A stretch of 64,000 nt of DNA. Origin: Diphasiastrum complanatum. Taxonomy: Eukaryota; Streptophyta; Lycopodiopsida; Lycopodiales; Lycopodiaceae. The position numbers and the translations under genes were made by a program. The notes beneath the pieces are model-generated. The model was not told where the DNA came from. It searched no databases and saw only the letters and a list, made by a program, of their open reading frames with translations. Positions 34,555 to 46,129 of this stretch are shown in pieces (within the stretch, counting starts at the first letter, position 1; every line of letters begins with the position of its first letter). The DNA lies in the NCBI GenBank assembly GCA_029204225.1, contig CM055106.1, positions 42,302,368 to 42,366,367 of the forward strand. Reading direction: 5' to 3'.

Positions 34555-35475
34555 TGTTGTGCCAGCGCCTCAAAGGGCACTGGGACTTGAGCGGTTTCTC
34601 CAACACACGCTTAAGTCTAACATTCATCCATCATGCACTTACGTAAAAGCCAACTTAGAAACGTAACAAGCTTAACCATTCAAACTTAAGAAAACAGGAA
34701 TCCCAACCAACCCGAAAGCCAACTAAGAATCCGTCCCCAAAAGGTAATTAAAGGCAAAGGCAAGCCACACATGAAACCCAAGGCATAGTGGTTGCCAAAC
34801 TGACCAAATGGCATAGCGACGAGCCACACATCGGTGACGTGGACCCTTATGCGCCGGCAACGCAAAAAGGTTGTAGTAAGGGTCCTTCCACTTGGACCAC
34901 TTCCAGATGCGAAACCAAAATCGTAATCATCCCCAAGGATCAACTTTATTAAATTTGGAAGAGGTTACATTCATACATAGACTGACTGGTGATCTCGGGG
35001 CCACCAACAAGTGCTGGGCATTGTGCATGGCTCATGCTGGTAGAGGGAGCTGAGACCTGGTGACTAAATTCCTGGTGCTGGTTGAGCTACCCAAGTTTTT
35101 GTCTGCCAGACTCCCCCTATAGTTCTGGTGTGATTCGGCGCGCCCCCTCTGTCCTGGAATATAGTGCTTTCTAGTAAAGTACGCTTTTATGGACTTAGTT
35201 TTTATTTTGCTGATTAAGCCTGGCAAGGCTAGCAAAATCAGTCTGGCTCCCGGACATGGGTCCCGGGAGCCGTCCCGACGGCATAATCAACTTGGCTCCT
35301 GACTAGGCCATGACTCGAGCTCCAGAGCTAGCTCATGACTTGTAACTACTTGGTTGGCTCACCACAGGTCAGAGGCTCAGTCCTTGACTTTCTAACTCGC
35401 TCTGGGACCTTTAGGGAGTGTCACCCCTTAGAGTCTTACAGGGCACCTTGGTGCACCTGAGTCAGCTTTACAACA
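34555..35475 (-). repeat. 5' LTR of the gypsy element
   Basis: 921 bp with TG...CA ends that are perfect 6-bp inverted repeats (TGTTGT/ACAACA). Its first 229 bp as read on the plus strand pair with 32616-32844 without any indel. The segment from 34618 onwards is identical between the two, while the first 63 bp differ at about eight sites. Confidence 0.9.
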
Positions 35476-35480
35476 GTAAG

Positions 35481-37130
35481 GTACAAATTATCAATTTAGT
35501 TGATTCTTGAAAGTGTTGTATAAGTTAGACTATGAGTTTTAATACCTTTTGGATGGAAGGTGAGTTTGACCATTGTTAATTCTCACCCACTCACATTGGA
35601 TTTTTTAGATCCTTTTATAGTGAGGTAAGAAATCATAGTTGTGTGCTATTTTTAGCTGAACTATTGTTATATTTTCCTTTACGAAGAAGCTCTTGTTTTT
35701 TAATGTTATTAATTTTTTTTCACAATGGGTTTATCTTGTTTTATTTTGTTGCATTACAAGTACAAACAATACTTTCACAATTGTGGTGTTTACATTTCAA
35801 TACATACTTTATAACAATAAAATAATGGTATTTTCATGTTTGTACATTTGGTTTAAAATATGCTTATATCATTATAGTTTACAACAAAATTGTACTAAAA
35901 AAAGGACTACATGTATCACACTTGAACATGACTAAAAATGTATAGTTTTCTATAATAAAGCATAATGATTGAATCATATAGAAGAAAAATGCAAGACTAT
36001 TGACATCTCTTGAGATTTTATGAGGTGCATTGAGCTTTTTTGTTAGCAATTTGAAATTGGAGCTACACATTATCACATGTTTCATGAACAGAATATTCAA
36101 GCAAGCGTTGTCATGATGATTCATCTATGAGTAATAAAAACCAACAGTTTCTAGTAATGGATGAATCTTCCTTTATCAATATATTAAAATCAAGACATGA
36201 AGAAGGTTTCAAGTGTGAGAAATTGCCAAAAATTGGCAAATCTAGCTTGATAAAAAATCATGTAAAATGTATGTAAGTGGGTCCCACACGTGTGAGGCCA
36301 TGGAGCCACATCGGAAACCTATCCTATTATAGGTTAGATCAAGTCTAAAGAGTAGGTCAAGTCAATTTGATAGTGATTCCTAGTTTATAGGACCTAAATC
36401 CTAGATTTGTGGTGGAGATTGACCAACTAGCCACCTACTTGGCATGACTCTAGGAATGAAGCTAGGTTGGCAAATTAGGGCAAGAAAGCCAAGTTAACTT
36501 CCTTATTACATGCTAGAAATTCACCTAACTTTACAAAGGAAGAGGCTTTTGGTATGTATTCCATCCTCCCATAGTGAGGACTTAGATTATTTTTGAGAGC
36601 TTCTATTCTATGTACTTGTTGTTTTTTGGATCCAAGCAAGATCAAAGTCATTTGTACTTTGTTTTCAGTCTACAGTCCATATTATGTACTGTTTCACACA
36701 TGAGTGGGCTGTACTTTGTGTTTGATTAATGATTAAAGGTTGCTCTTTATTAATAGATGCTAATTTGTTGATCTAGATCTCAAAATCTAGTGTCCAATTT
36801 GCATTTTTTTATGACCAATCAATCAATCACTCTTGTGAGGCACTAAATGCACTCATTAAGGTCCAAAGTACTGTACCTTCACATCAAGGTCACACAAAAC
36901 GAGTCCAACTTTGATCATTTCACACATGCCAAGCAATGATAAAAACAAAGTAAATACTAAAAGCCTTGCTCAAGCTCAGGCCTTGGCATTTTGTGAGTTT
37001 CCATGTTTCTTGCTTGCCATCATTGAAGAAAAAGATAGCACATGATGTGCTACCTTTTCTATGCCATACTAGTTAAATGTTTGTCATTTAGAATTGTGGT
37101 TTGATACATAGTTAAAAATCTCACAATGAA
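35481..37130. other. AT-rich sequence, possible LTR debris
   Basis: No gene. 36240-36780 resembles LTR or promoter-type sequence (a GTGGGTCCCACACGTGTGAGG G-box region near 36280, long T-rich tracts) but no boundary or second copy is present. Confidence 0.35.
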
Positions 37131-37157
37131 ATACCAAAGAAAATTTTTAAATTGAAA

Positions 37158-37281
37158 GTATTGTGTAGCCTTCAAAGATAGCACACCAGCATGCCAAGAG
37201 ATCCTGCACAAATTTTATTGTTTATTTTTTGGGTGGAATCCCTTGGCATCCAAGCGTGCTATCTTTGGAGGCTACAAAATA
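37158..37281. repeat. imperfect inverted repeat (hairpin former)
   Basis: Left arm 37160-37202 and right arm 37239-37281 are about 85 percent complementary over 42 bp with a 36-bp loop; weaker pairing extends outward. The core words are GTAGCCTTCAAAGATAGCAC and its complement GTGCTATCTTTGGAGGCTAC. A third copy of the right-arm word lies at about 37365-37392. This could be a small foldback element or decayed MITE. Confidence 0.7.
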
Positions 37282-37639
37282 ATTTTTCCTATTTCATTTA
37301 GCATTACAACCTACTATCCTTGAAGGTTGCAATGTTTTTTCTTCTACATGATTTACTTAGCACACAGGTGTGCTATATTTGGAGGCTACAAATGTACTAT
37401 CAAGTACATAATTACAAGTCCTATAATACAATAATGGTTACTTTCAATTGTAACCAGGACTCTTAGAGTCTCAAAATTGTATCTACTTCCTACTTTGAAA
37501 CAATATCAGCTACACATTCTTCTGTTGCTTTGGACAAATGGTCCTTGATGTGTGCTATAGCTCTTTCTGGTATAATACTTTCTTCACAACGATTCTGTGT
37601 TTTTTGTCATCTTCTTTTGCCTTTCATTTCTATGCAAAG

Positions 37640-38083
37640 ATCACAGTATCGACTTCTTCATCTTCTGGTCCGTCCTTGTTTGAAACCCATTCTTTAGATA
37701 GTCAACCTTTTTACAAGACCTTGTTGTTGACTGGATTCTTGCCAAGTTTTCGACTGGACTTAGATTCATACCATAGTGCTTTGAATTTTGTGACCATACC
37801 TTCAGTGTCATTCTCAACTGCGATGACCCTGGCCACCTAAATTGGAGTATCATCCACAAGCCGAACTGCAATAAATTTATTCATTGCAACCTCCCTGTAA
37901 GGTGTGAACTCAAATAATGGTGCATCACCTTGTCGCCTACATAATCGTCGAGACAGAAGTTCTACATCCATTTCGCTCTCATTTTTTTGCCACCAACAGA
38001 GTTGATCCAGCAGGTCCAAAGGTGTTAGGCAACGATTGTGGCCAAAAAGCTTCTTGTGTGTATGCTGATGCTGACAAATTCTC
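37640..38083 (-). pseudogene. coding relic of unknown family
   Basis: Minus-strand frame with protein-like composition: ESEMDVELLSRRLCRRQ, FTPYREVAMNKFIAVRLVD, a TAG at 37837, then VARVIAVENDTEGMVTKF in the same frame. The same-frame continuation after the stop argues for a once-coding segment. I do not recognise the family; an accessory transposon gene is possible. The frame is cut at its upstream end by the MITE at 38084. Confidence 0.4.
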
Positions 38084-38457
38084 ATTAGAGGAGTTCTAAA
38101 TCCCAAAAAGACCCTTTGTAAATATTATTTTATATTTTTTCTCAAATTTTTCTTACACATGGACCAATCAAAACACTCAAATTTGAAATCTACGTAACGT
38201 AACTTTTTGAGTCCACATTTTGACTCGATACTAAAAATGGCATAACTTTTTAGTGGTAGGTCCGAATTTAGCGGAGTTTGGTGCATTAGAAAGCGCTTGA
38301 CAAGAACTTTCCAACGATATGTTACATGCATACTTCTGAGCTACGATTAAAAAGTTATGGCAAGTCAAAAGTATTAGTGTTATAATATTTTAATAATAGA
38401 AAAGGCATCTTGCACGAATTCTTAAAGGGTCTTTTTGGAGCTCAAAATTCCTCCAAT
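38084..38457 (+). mobile_element. MITE copy 2 (374 bp)
   Basis: Same family and orientation as 17047-17422, about 90 percent alike, ends ATTAGAGGAG and CCTCCAAT. Flanked by TTCTC (38079-38083) and GTCTC (38458-38462), a 5-bp duplication with one mismatch. Confidence 0.85.
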
Positions 38458-38606
38458 GTCTCTCTAGAAAGATATTCAAGAACATTTGGACTTTCAACAA
38501 CACACACATCATTTTGATCTCTATATTCTAGAAATTTTTTACTCATATTTCGAGCATACTCAATGAAAGACATTTTCCTTTTACTTCGTCTTGATCTAGG
38601 TCCTTT

Positions 38607-38936
38607 GTGGGAGCTAGGAAGATTGCAAAAGAGGGGGGAACCAATGAAGGTTTGAAATTGGATGGTCTATGCAAAAATAGGTTCCTTGCATTCTACAAAT
38701 TTGAACCTGTAGATGGTCAACATTTTTGTTGTGTGTGTAATGAGATAGCGCCTCATGTAGTGAGACATACCAAAATATTAAAAGCAACATTCGAGGAGAG
38801 GTTCTTGTATGTACATGCAAGAATATGTTTGTTTAGAAATATGATGTGTTACATATTGGAATCCAACAGGCTGAACTTTGAACCAGAAAACAAACAAAAG
38901 AAAAGCAATCTGGCAGAAATAATGGAACGTGCTTGA
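38607..38936 (+). CDS. hypothetical ORF with possible zinc-finger relic
   Basis: 109 codons, ATG start, no recognised family. Residues 40-57 read HFCCVCNEIAPHVVRHTK, a C-x2-C...H-x3-H spacing that could be the remains of a zinc finger such as those of hAT-type transposases; this is weak. A 66-codon frame at 39036-39236 follows on the same strand (MQGRLPLKILYAQ) and could be part of the same former gene. Both lie between a MITE and a copia relic. Confidence 0.22.
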   Translation: MGARKIAKEGGTNEGLKLDGLCKNRFLAFYKFEPVDGQHFCCVCNEIAPHVVRHTKILKATFEERFLYVHARICLFRNMMCYILESNRLNFEPENKQKKSNLAEIMERA

Positions 38937-39243
38937 CAGCTTTGGATGAGTAACATTAGACCAAGAGACCACAAGGAGAATGGCCTCCTTCTATCAAGGA
39001 CTTCATGGCGTCATTGATAGTGACATTAGGGACCGTTGCAAGGAAGATTGCCATTAAAAATTTTGTATGCACAGCCTGAAGAGTATACCTTAATATTACT
39101 ACACTCGGATGATACTTTCAATAACTTCTTGGAAGATATGAAAACTTGCGCCTCTGGTATGTCCTACGAAGAACCAGACTTTGTCTTTCCAATGACAATA
39201 AGATTTTTTAGACCAGTGAGATACGTTCCGATGTAATTTGCGA

Positions 39244-40905
39244 TCATATTTGTAAAATATTGTTGGCATAGTGATTTACTTTTTTAAAACAAAATAAAGA
39301 GAAATATATTGAGGAAGGTGTTAATAATATGGTTCGAGAAACATGCTCCATGCATGCTATAAATTTTTTTATATCATTAGATAATGACCTGCCCAACAAT
39401 GTAGAGTACAATAAAGAAAATATCAAACTTCTGTCCAAAACCATTGACAAGAAGTTTGTATCATCAACATAAAGAACCAATATGATGATCTTTCCATCAT
39501 TACACTTGATGTACAAAGAAGGTCCATAAGAACTAATCACAAAGCCAAGAGTGTAGAGATAGTTATGCAATCTAGAGTACCAAGCCCTAGGTGCTTGCTT
39601 AAGGCCACATAGGCTCTTCTTCAAGTGGCAAACCTTGTCTTCCTCTCCATCCTTGATGAAGCCCTTGGGTTGCAACATGTATATCTCCTCCTCCAAGTAG
39701 CCATTAAGAAATGCATTGGTCACATCCATTTGAAAGAGATCCCATTTGAACAAAGTAGCAATACAAATTATCAATCTAGTAGTTACAAGCTTTGCTATAG
39801 GTCCAAATGTTTCTTCATAATCTATGCCTTTAGTTTGAAGAAAATCTTTAGCAAAAAATCTAGCTTTGTACTTATTTATAGATCCATCTTGATTGTACTT
39901 TAGTCTATAAAACCACTTACATGCAAGTGGCTTCTTCCCATGTGGAAGGTATACAAGGTCCCAAGTTTGATTATCTACTAAAGCATCAAACTCTACTTGC
40001 ATTGCATCTCTCCAAACATGTGATTTAGTAGCATCTTCAAAACTTGATGGCTCTTCGAGCATTGTGGTTAGAAAGGAGTAAGAGGTGGTAGGATTTGAGT
40101 CTTCCATTTGCTTTCCCTTTTCAAGGTAAATAAGCCTTGATGGCTCAGCCTTGTTCCTTGTAGATCTCCTCAGCCCCTTTGGCTTTTGAGATTGATTCTC
40201 CAAAAGCACATCTTCATCAATCTCCTCCTCGGGTCTTGCAAGATCTTGGACACATAGAGGGATTAGATGCACTTGAATAGATCTTGGAACATTGAAATTC
40301 ATCAAATAAGACATCCTTGTCAATTTTTACTTTCTTTGAAATAGGATAACATATCGTATAACCTTTGTTATTTTCACTATAGACAACAAAAATTTTTTTG
40401 AAAGAAGTTGCATCATCTTTCTTTTGAGTTTCCAAAGGAATGTGGACATAACAAATACATGCAAACACTTTCAAACCTTTTACATTTGGCTTATTGTCAT
40501 ACAAAGCTTGATATGGTGAGATCCCACCAATGGCACTATTTGGAGATGCATCTAGCCTCAAAGACTTTGCACACTCACATAGCCTTCTATTTTTCCTCTC
40601 GAGCACCCCATTTTGTTGGGGAGTGTAGGAACATGTGTACTCTCTTTTAATGCCATTAGTCTCAAAAATCTCTTATCCTATTGGAGACATATTCTCCTCC
40701 ATTATCACATATTAGAACTTTTATGCTCAATCTAAGTTGATTCTCAATATGAGATTTAAACTTTACAAAAGTTTCATATACAAGACTTTTCTTTGGCAAT
40801 AGATCTATCCAAGTATATCTAATACAATCATCTATGAAAGTCACATAAATTAAATCACCTCCATTGCTTTCATGAGAAAAAGAGTGTACATCAGGATGAA
40901 TGAGA
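39244..40905 (-). pseudogene. Ty1/copia integrase-RT relic A
   Basis: Minus strand. 40662-40844 is integrase core (MTFIDDCIRYTWIDLL, CDNGGEY). 40217-40606 is the integrase C-terminal part (LRLDASPNSAIGGISPYQAL, VFACICYVHIP). 39244-40323 is the linker and RT (VWRDAMQVEFDALVDNQTWDLV, CKWFYRLKYNQDGSINKYKAR, DVTNAFLNGYLEEEIYM, LCGLKQAPRAWYSRL, LVLYVDD). The YVDD catalytic box is intact, and about 280 RT codons are uninterrupted. After YVDD the frame leaves the family; RNase H and the 3' LTR are missing. Frameshifts separate the integrase pieces. Upstream of 40905 a different copia element abuts it directly. Confidence 0.9.
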
Positions 40906-40919
40906 CCTAAAGGAGACCC

Positions 40920-42990
40920 TCATAGTCTTTGTCAATATGTAAGCCAAGATAACATCTGGCTTCTCCTAGGTCTGCAATCTCGAAATGTTTTGAGATGTCA
41001 TACTACACCTCAGCAATAAGTTCTTCACTTTTGCAGATTATCATTGTGTCGTCCACATATATAGCTACAATGATGATCTTCCCATCTGTAATTCTTACAT
41101 AAACATTGGAATCAGCTATTAGTGGCTTGAATCCTAAGGATTTCAGGGCTTGATCTTTCTTCTTATACCATTGTCACGCTGATTGCTTCAGACCATAGAT
41201 ACTCCTATGCATTCTACATGCATAAGTAGGAAGTGAGATCGAAATGTAGCCTGGAGGTTGTTCCATGTAGACTTTTTCATCTAGATCACCATGCAAGAAT
41301 GCTACGCTTTTCGTCCACGATGTGAATCCTGAGATCATAAGCGGCTGCATATGCAAATAGTAGGCATAGGGACGAATGTTTTTCACGATAGGAGAGAAGG
41401 TCTCAATATAGTCAATACCATATCTCTCTAAGGCTTTATACTTTGAAGTATTTCCATTCAGTCCATACTTAAGCTTGTATACCTACTTGCATTGTACAGT
41501 CTTTCGCTTATCTGGTAATGGTTACAACATCCATACATCATTCTTCTTCATGGATTCCATCTCCTCATTCATGTCTTGGATCCATTTGTCCTTGTCTGGA
41601 CATTCAATTGCTTCCTCGAATGTTTGTGGTTCTCTATTGAATCCACAAAGCTCTTCTGATGTAGAAGCTATGCTGCTTGGCATAAATCTTGCTGGCACTC
41701 TTCATTCCCTTGTCGATCTTCTAGGAGATCCTTCTGGTACTACAATGCTCTTGTCTTTATCTGATCTGCTAGGTCCGGATCCATTTTTGTTTACAGGTGT
41801 TGTAGCAATAGGCTAGCTTGCGAATCTTTCTTCGTTTGATTCATCACTCAAATGAGGTGTGACTCAAACATCTTCGTCTGAGTGTTCATCCTCTGCTCCT
41901 CTGTCACAGTTGGTAGTTCATAGTACTGTCTTCCAAGGACTTCATAACTGACATGATCATTTTTGGCAATTGTTCTGCTCTCATCAAATTTGACGTCTCT
42001 GACTATCTTCACTATGTTTGTCTCTGGCATATAGACTCTATAGTATGACGAATGATTGTCATATCCTACAAGATATCCTTGTTTTGTTTCCTCATTAAGC
42101 TTCTTTTGAAGCTTGTTAGGAACATGTGCATATGCTGCATAGCCAAAGATTCGAATATGAGTCAGATTGGATTTTCTACCCCACCATAATTTGTGTGGTG
42201 TTGTGTGAGGAACACTAGATTTTCCTGCCTTGTTCTGAATGTAAGCAATTGTAGCTACTGCTTCAGCCCATAGCACTCTTGGAGCCTTTGAATAGGCCAT
42301 CATGCACCTAGCAGCTTCCATAGGAGTCCAGTTCTTTCTTTCTGCAACACCATTGTGCTAGAGTGTATAAGATGTAGTTCTTCTATGAATGATTCCTCGA
42401 TCATTACAGAAATCAATGAACCGGTTTGAGGTGTATTTTCCACCTTGATCTGTTCTGATCTGCTTCACCTTATTTCCTATGCATCTTTCTGTCCAATTCA
42501 CATACTCTATGAGTCTGTCAAATGCTTTTGATTTATTGTGAATGAAGTAGACTCTAGCAAACTTACTATAATCATCAATAAAGGTGATATAATATTTTGA
42601 GCCTCCTATTGAGATCACGTTGAAAGGTCCACAGATGTCTGAATGTACTAGCTCCATAATCTTTGTCGTTCTATAGGACTCTTTGACAAAAGGAGTACAT
42701 GATATCTTACCCTTTATACATGCATCATAGGTCATCAACCTGGTTGCATTTGAGATGCTCACCCCTGTGATTGCTCCATGATAGCTTGCTTGATACAGTG
42801 TCATTGAATTCATATGGCATAGTCTCCTCCTGTACCATAGAATATCTAACGAATCATCATGGGTCTGATGTACTTGATCTGCAGGTAGGCGTACCCTCAA
42901 GTGATACAGGTTGTCTTTTCTTCTACCTTGAGTGATTAGTGTAATGGTGCTTGCATCAACAACATTGCATGCTCTGTCTGAGAATCCAAC
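40920..42990 (-). pseudogene. Ty1/copia integrase-RT relic B, fused to unknown unit
   Basis: Minus strand. From the right: a pre-integrase segment (LDILWYRRRLCHMNS), integrase core (YITFIDDYSKFARVYF, RTDQGGKYTS; 42358-42990), the integrase C-terminal part (MMAYSKAPRVLWAEAVATIAYI, FGYAAYAHVPNKLQKK; 41848-42321), and RT pieces in broken frames (SVAFLHGDLDEKVYMEQPPG, SIYGLKQSA; 41174-41386) ending with a YVDD box near 41050-41075. RNase H and LTR are absent. The 258-codon frame 42358-43134 crosses, without a stop, from unit U into this element, making a chimeric reading frame. It is nonetheless broken further downstream. Confidence 0.85.
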
Positions 42991-43560
42991 ATCAGAGTGA
43001 ATCACATCTAATATTCCTGCAAGTGATTGTGCGGGCTCCCATTCACTTATGCATAATGGATATAAATCTGAAAGAAAAAAACAATGTTGAGGCATATAAA
43101 TCATAATCTGAAGAGCATCAATAAAGAAAATCACCTATGATTGTTGTGGAGTGCATATGTTTTGATATACTTACATTTATATTTTTGATGATCTTGAGGA
43201 TTGATATCATGTATTTTGTTTTCTGAATGCATATATACATGTTGTACTAAGACTTCTGATATAAATTGACCTCCTGGGGTAGTCTTAAACTCCAAATTTT
43301 TTGCTTTCCAATAAGATTTGTAAGTCATTTTTGCTCTTTTCTTTTGTCGAAAATTGCCCTTTGATGATGGATGCAGCGATACCCATGAGTTCTTCATATA
43401 TTTTGTTGGCTTCCAGTTATCAGCTTCATCTTTCTCATTGTAAAGAATCACAGAATCGATTGTAGATTTGGGTCTCCTTGCCATTGCTATTTTCAAAGTT
43501 TGGGTGCCAAAAATCTCTCTAATATGATACTTAATTTAAATTTTTCGTATCACATTTAAT
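42991..43560 (-). other. unit U, copy 1 (unknown coding unit)
   Basis: Minus strand. An ORF from 43496 (MKIAMARRPKS) runs 121 codons with NWKPTKY, SSKGNFRQKKRAKMTYK, LEFKTTPGG, ISEVLVQHVY and KYIKTYAL. After a T-rich stretch ending TTTCTTTCAG it continues as DLYPLCISEWEPAQSL and LDVIHSDVG, where copia sequence begins. The same unit occurs at 61351-62058 on the plus strand with about 80 percent protein identity. The T-rich gap ending in CAG suggests an intron, though the phases do not close neatly. The protein is basic, lacks membrane segments, and matches no family I know. Homology to copy 2 extends 60 bp upstream of the ATG. Confidence 0.6.
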
Positions 43561-43825
43561 CTAATGTGAATGCCAACATAGTCACAGTTACTACGTATAC
43601 CATATTTTATGTAACTGTACATACTATATTTCTATAACTATAACTAGTATAGTTAGAAAATTTCATTATACTAACCAGCATAGTCAAGTAAATTTAATTT
43701 GAGGTATTGACGTCGGACAGATTAGCACGTGTCGGGCAGGAAGAAGAAACCAATGGGATACGTCCATGCTGCCTGGACACAAATTTCAAAGTTTTCTATA
43801 TTACATTTTTATTTTTTAGTTAATT

Positions 43826-43936
43826 TGAACTACGTTACGTAGATTTCAAATCTGTGGATTTTGATTGGGCCTGGTGACGGTCGAAACTAAAGAAAAAAAA
43901 TAAAAGTATCTTTTTGATATTGAGAACTCCTCTAAT
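43826..43936 (-). mobile_element. MITE fragment
   Basis: Carries the TACGTTACGTAGATTTCAAA word, the TTTTGATTGG word and the terminal GAGAACTCCTCTAAT of the family at 17047, in opposite orientation. The rest of the element is missing. Confidence 0.7.
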
Positions 43937-44289
43937 GTATAATCTCGGCCCAAACAACCTAGCCTAGGCTTGGATGGGTGTAATAGATCCTCTCAAAACT
44001 CCTAGCAAAACACACTCTCAAATATTGACTCTAGCACCTTTTTGCTTGATATCACTATTGGAGGGTCTGCGGATATCAAGACAACCAACCCTAACCCTAG
44101 TTAATAAGTGAGAGGGATTTGGCACCCTGCGTGTGTAAGTCCAATCCAATGATCACATAGTTATTTGATAATTAGAAAGTTAATAAAAGGAATTTATGTC
44201 TTTTTGTGAGACTTTTAATGTCACAGGCATAAATGTCAATACCGGATCAATCTACTTTTGGTTCACAGCAAAGCATAAGATATTAATCA
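43937..44289. other. spacer
   Basis: No gene or repeat recognised between the MITE fragment and the satellite-like array. Confidence 0.4.
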
Positions 44290-45400
44290 CAAGAAAAATG
44301 ATAATTTTAATGGCTACTTAAATGACAGTTTTTGGTTATCATTTATTCTACAATTTGGAAAAATAAAAAGGACTAATTTTATGGCTTTCATTTATTCTTC
44401 ATTTTGGCAAAATAAAAAGATGTTTTTTAATGGCCACTATTTAAGTTGATTTAAATGATGGTTTTTGTTCGTCATTTCTTGTCATTTGGCAAAATGACCC
44501 TAAATGCAAAAAATAGTTTTTATTGGTTGTCATTTAAGTCGATTGAATGATGATTTTTGACGATTATTCATTTTTTATTTTGGCAACATAAAAAAGATGG
44601 TTTTTACTGGTTGATCTATTTAAATCGACTTAAATGATGATTTTTTACGGTCATTTATTCATTTTTTTGGTAAAATAAACAAAAAGGACAGTTTTTAATG
44701 ACAGTTATTAAACAACTTAAAATGATGATTATTTGTCGGCATTTATTTTTTATTTTGACAAAATAAATTAGTTGATTTTTAATGGTCGTCATTTAAGTTG
44801 ATTTAAATGACAATTTTTTGTTGTCATTTGTTCTCTTTTTTGACAAAATAAAGAGGATGGTTTTAATTGGTCGTCATTGGAGTCGTCTTAAATGAAGACT
44901 TTTAATCGTCAGTTATTGTTCGTTTTGACAAAATAAAAAATAATGGCCATCATTAAAGTTTGCTTAAATGATGGGTTTTGGTTGTAATTTATTCTTTACT
45001 TTAGCAAAATAAAAAACACAGCTTTTAATGACCATCATTTAGTTTGATTTGATTGATGGTTTTTGGATGTCATGTATTCTCCATTTTGGCAAAATAGAAA
45101 AACGAGTTTTTAATGGCCATCATTTAAGTCAATTCAAATGATGGTTTTTGGTCATCATCTAAGATGGTTTAAATGAGATTTTTTGGTTGCCAATTTTTTT
45201 AGATTTAAAAAAAATAAATGACGGCTTTTAGTGGCTATCATTTAAGATAACATAAATGACAATTTGTGGCCGTCATTCCAACCATTGATTTTAATGACAT
45301 GGATTAAATGATGATTCTCAAAATCGTCATTAAAATCAAATTAAATGACAAATTTTGGCTATCATTTTTCTCTCATTTGAAATAAACACCTTGAAAAAAC
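44290..45400. repeat. tandem array, about 85-bp unit, roughly 13 copies
   Basis: Each unit has a TTTTGGCAAAATAAAAARGATG word (cores near 44355, 44405, 44475, 44580, 44668, 44755, 44838, 44922, 45000, 45085 and further, more diverged ones) and a TRGTCGTCATTTAAGTYGATTT part followed by AAATGATGGTTTTTGG. The ATCATTTAA and TTAAATGAT parts are inverted, so every unit can form a short hairpin. Units are 70-90 percent alike. There is no coding; the base composition is about 70 percent A+T. Confidence 0.85.
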
Positions 45401-46100
45401 ACTCAAAGAAGGTTTTCATTTTAGCCAACCTTGGTCTTATTTCGATCCTTGGTTCTATATTGACGTGACATTCGAATTTACCCTAGATTGTTGATTTGAT
45501 ACTAAAATTGATCCATAGCACGAGGATCTGCCATCTTCACAACCAATGGAAATTGATCACAAAATCTAACAATTTCATGTAATTATTTATATAAATAAAG
45601 TCTAGCTCTATTCTTGGTTAACTCAAATTAGCTTATAAAAATAAAGAGTTCTAGCTCAATTAGCAAAGACACACAAGTAGCAAGCACAAATTCATGCGAG
45701 CAATGTGTTGGGATTTAGAAATTCAATCTATTTTGTTGACTATTTCTATTTTATTATTTTACTTTAATTCCCGAAATTTGTATCAAAGTTTAATTTTTTT
45801 ATATACAATTCTAATCAAAGCATTTATTAAGATTTCAATATATTATAACTGCCAAAATAATAGAAGCATAAATTTTTGATCTAAAACTCATTGAAAAGTT
45901 CAATGACTCAAATTTTTATATCTAAACATTCAATGTAAGAATAATGTTAATTGATAGAAATTTATGAGATATTGTACTTGGGTCTTTACCCAAACTACAA
46001 TCTGGTGTTCTTGACTTACTCCATGAAATAAAGCTCAAACATCAAAAGGTTTTTATTTTTGTGATTCTCAAATCTCTTATGACTATTTTTAGAAGAAAAA
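45401..46100. other. AT-rich spacer
   Basis: No gene. The 61-codon plus-strand frame at 45694-45879 is low complexity. Confidence 0.4.
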
Positions 46101-46129
46101 AATTTCTTTTTGAAAATGCCAGAAAATAC

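Larger units (their letters stand above)
32616..35475 (-). mobile_element. Ty3/gypsy element, internally deleted, perfect TSD
   Basis: A minus-strand LTR element of 2.86 kb flanked by identical 5-bp GTAAG (32611-32615 and 35476-35480), so both outer ends are certain. The 5' LTR is 34555-35475 (921 bp, TGTTGT...ACAACA); the 3' LTR keeps only its last 229 bp (32616-32844). The primer site is at 34541-34552. The interior carries a leader, a gag/protease scrap, RNase H and the integrase start. A deletion removed the rest of pol, the polypurine tract and most of the 3' LTR. It cannot transpose alone. Confidence 0.9.

Noticed and set aside
35643-36124. Small ORFs rich in Phe, Leu and Tyr on both strands
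   Set aside because: AT-rich DNA artefacts with no supporting context.
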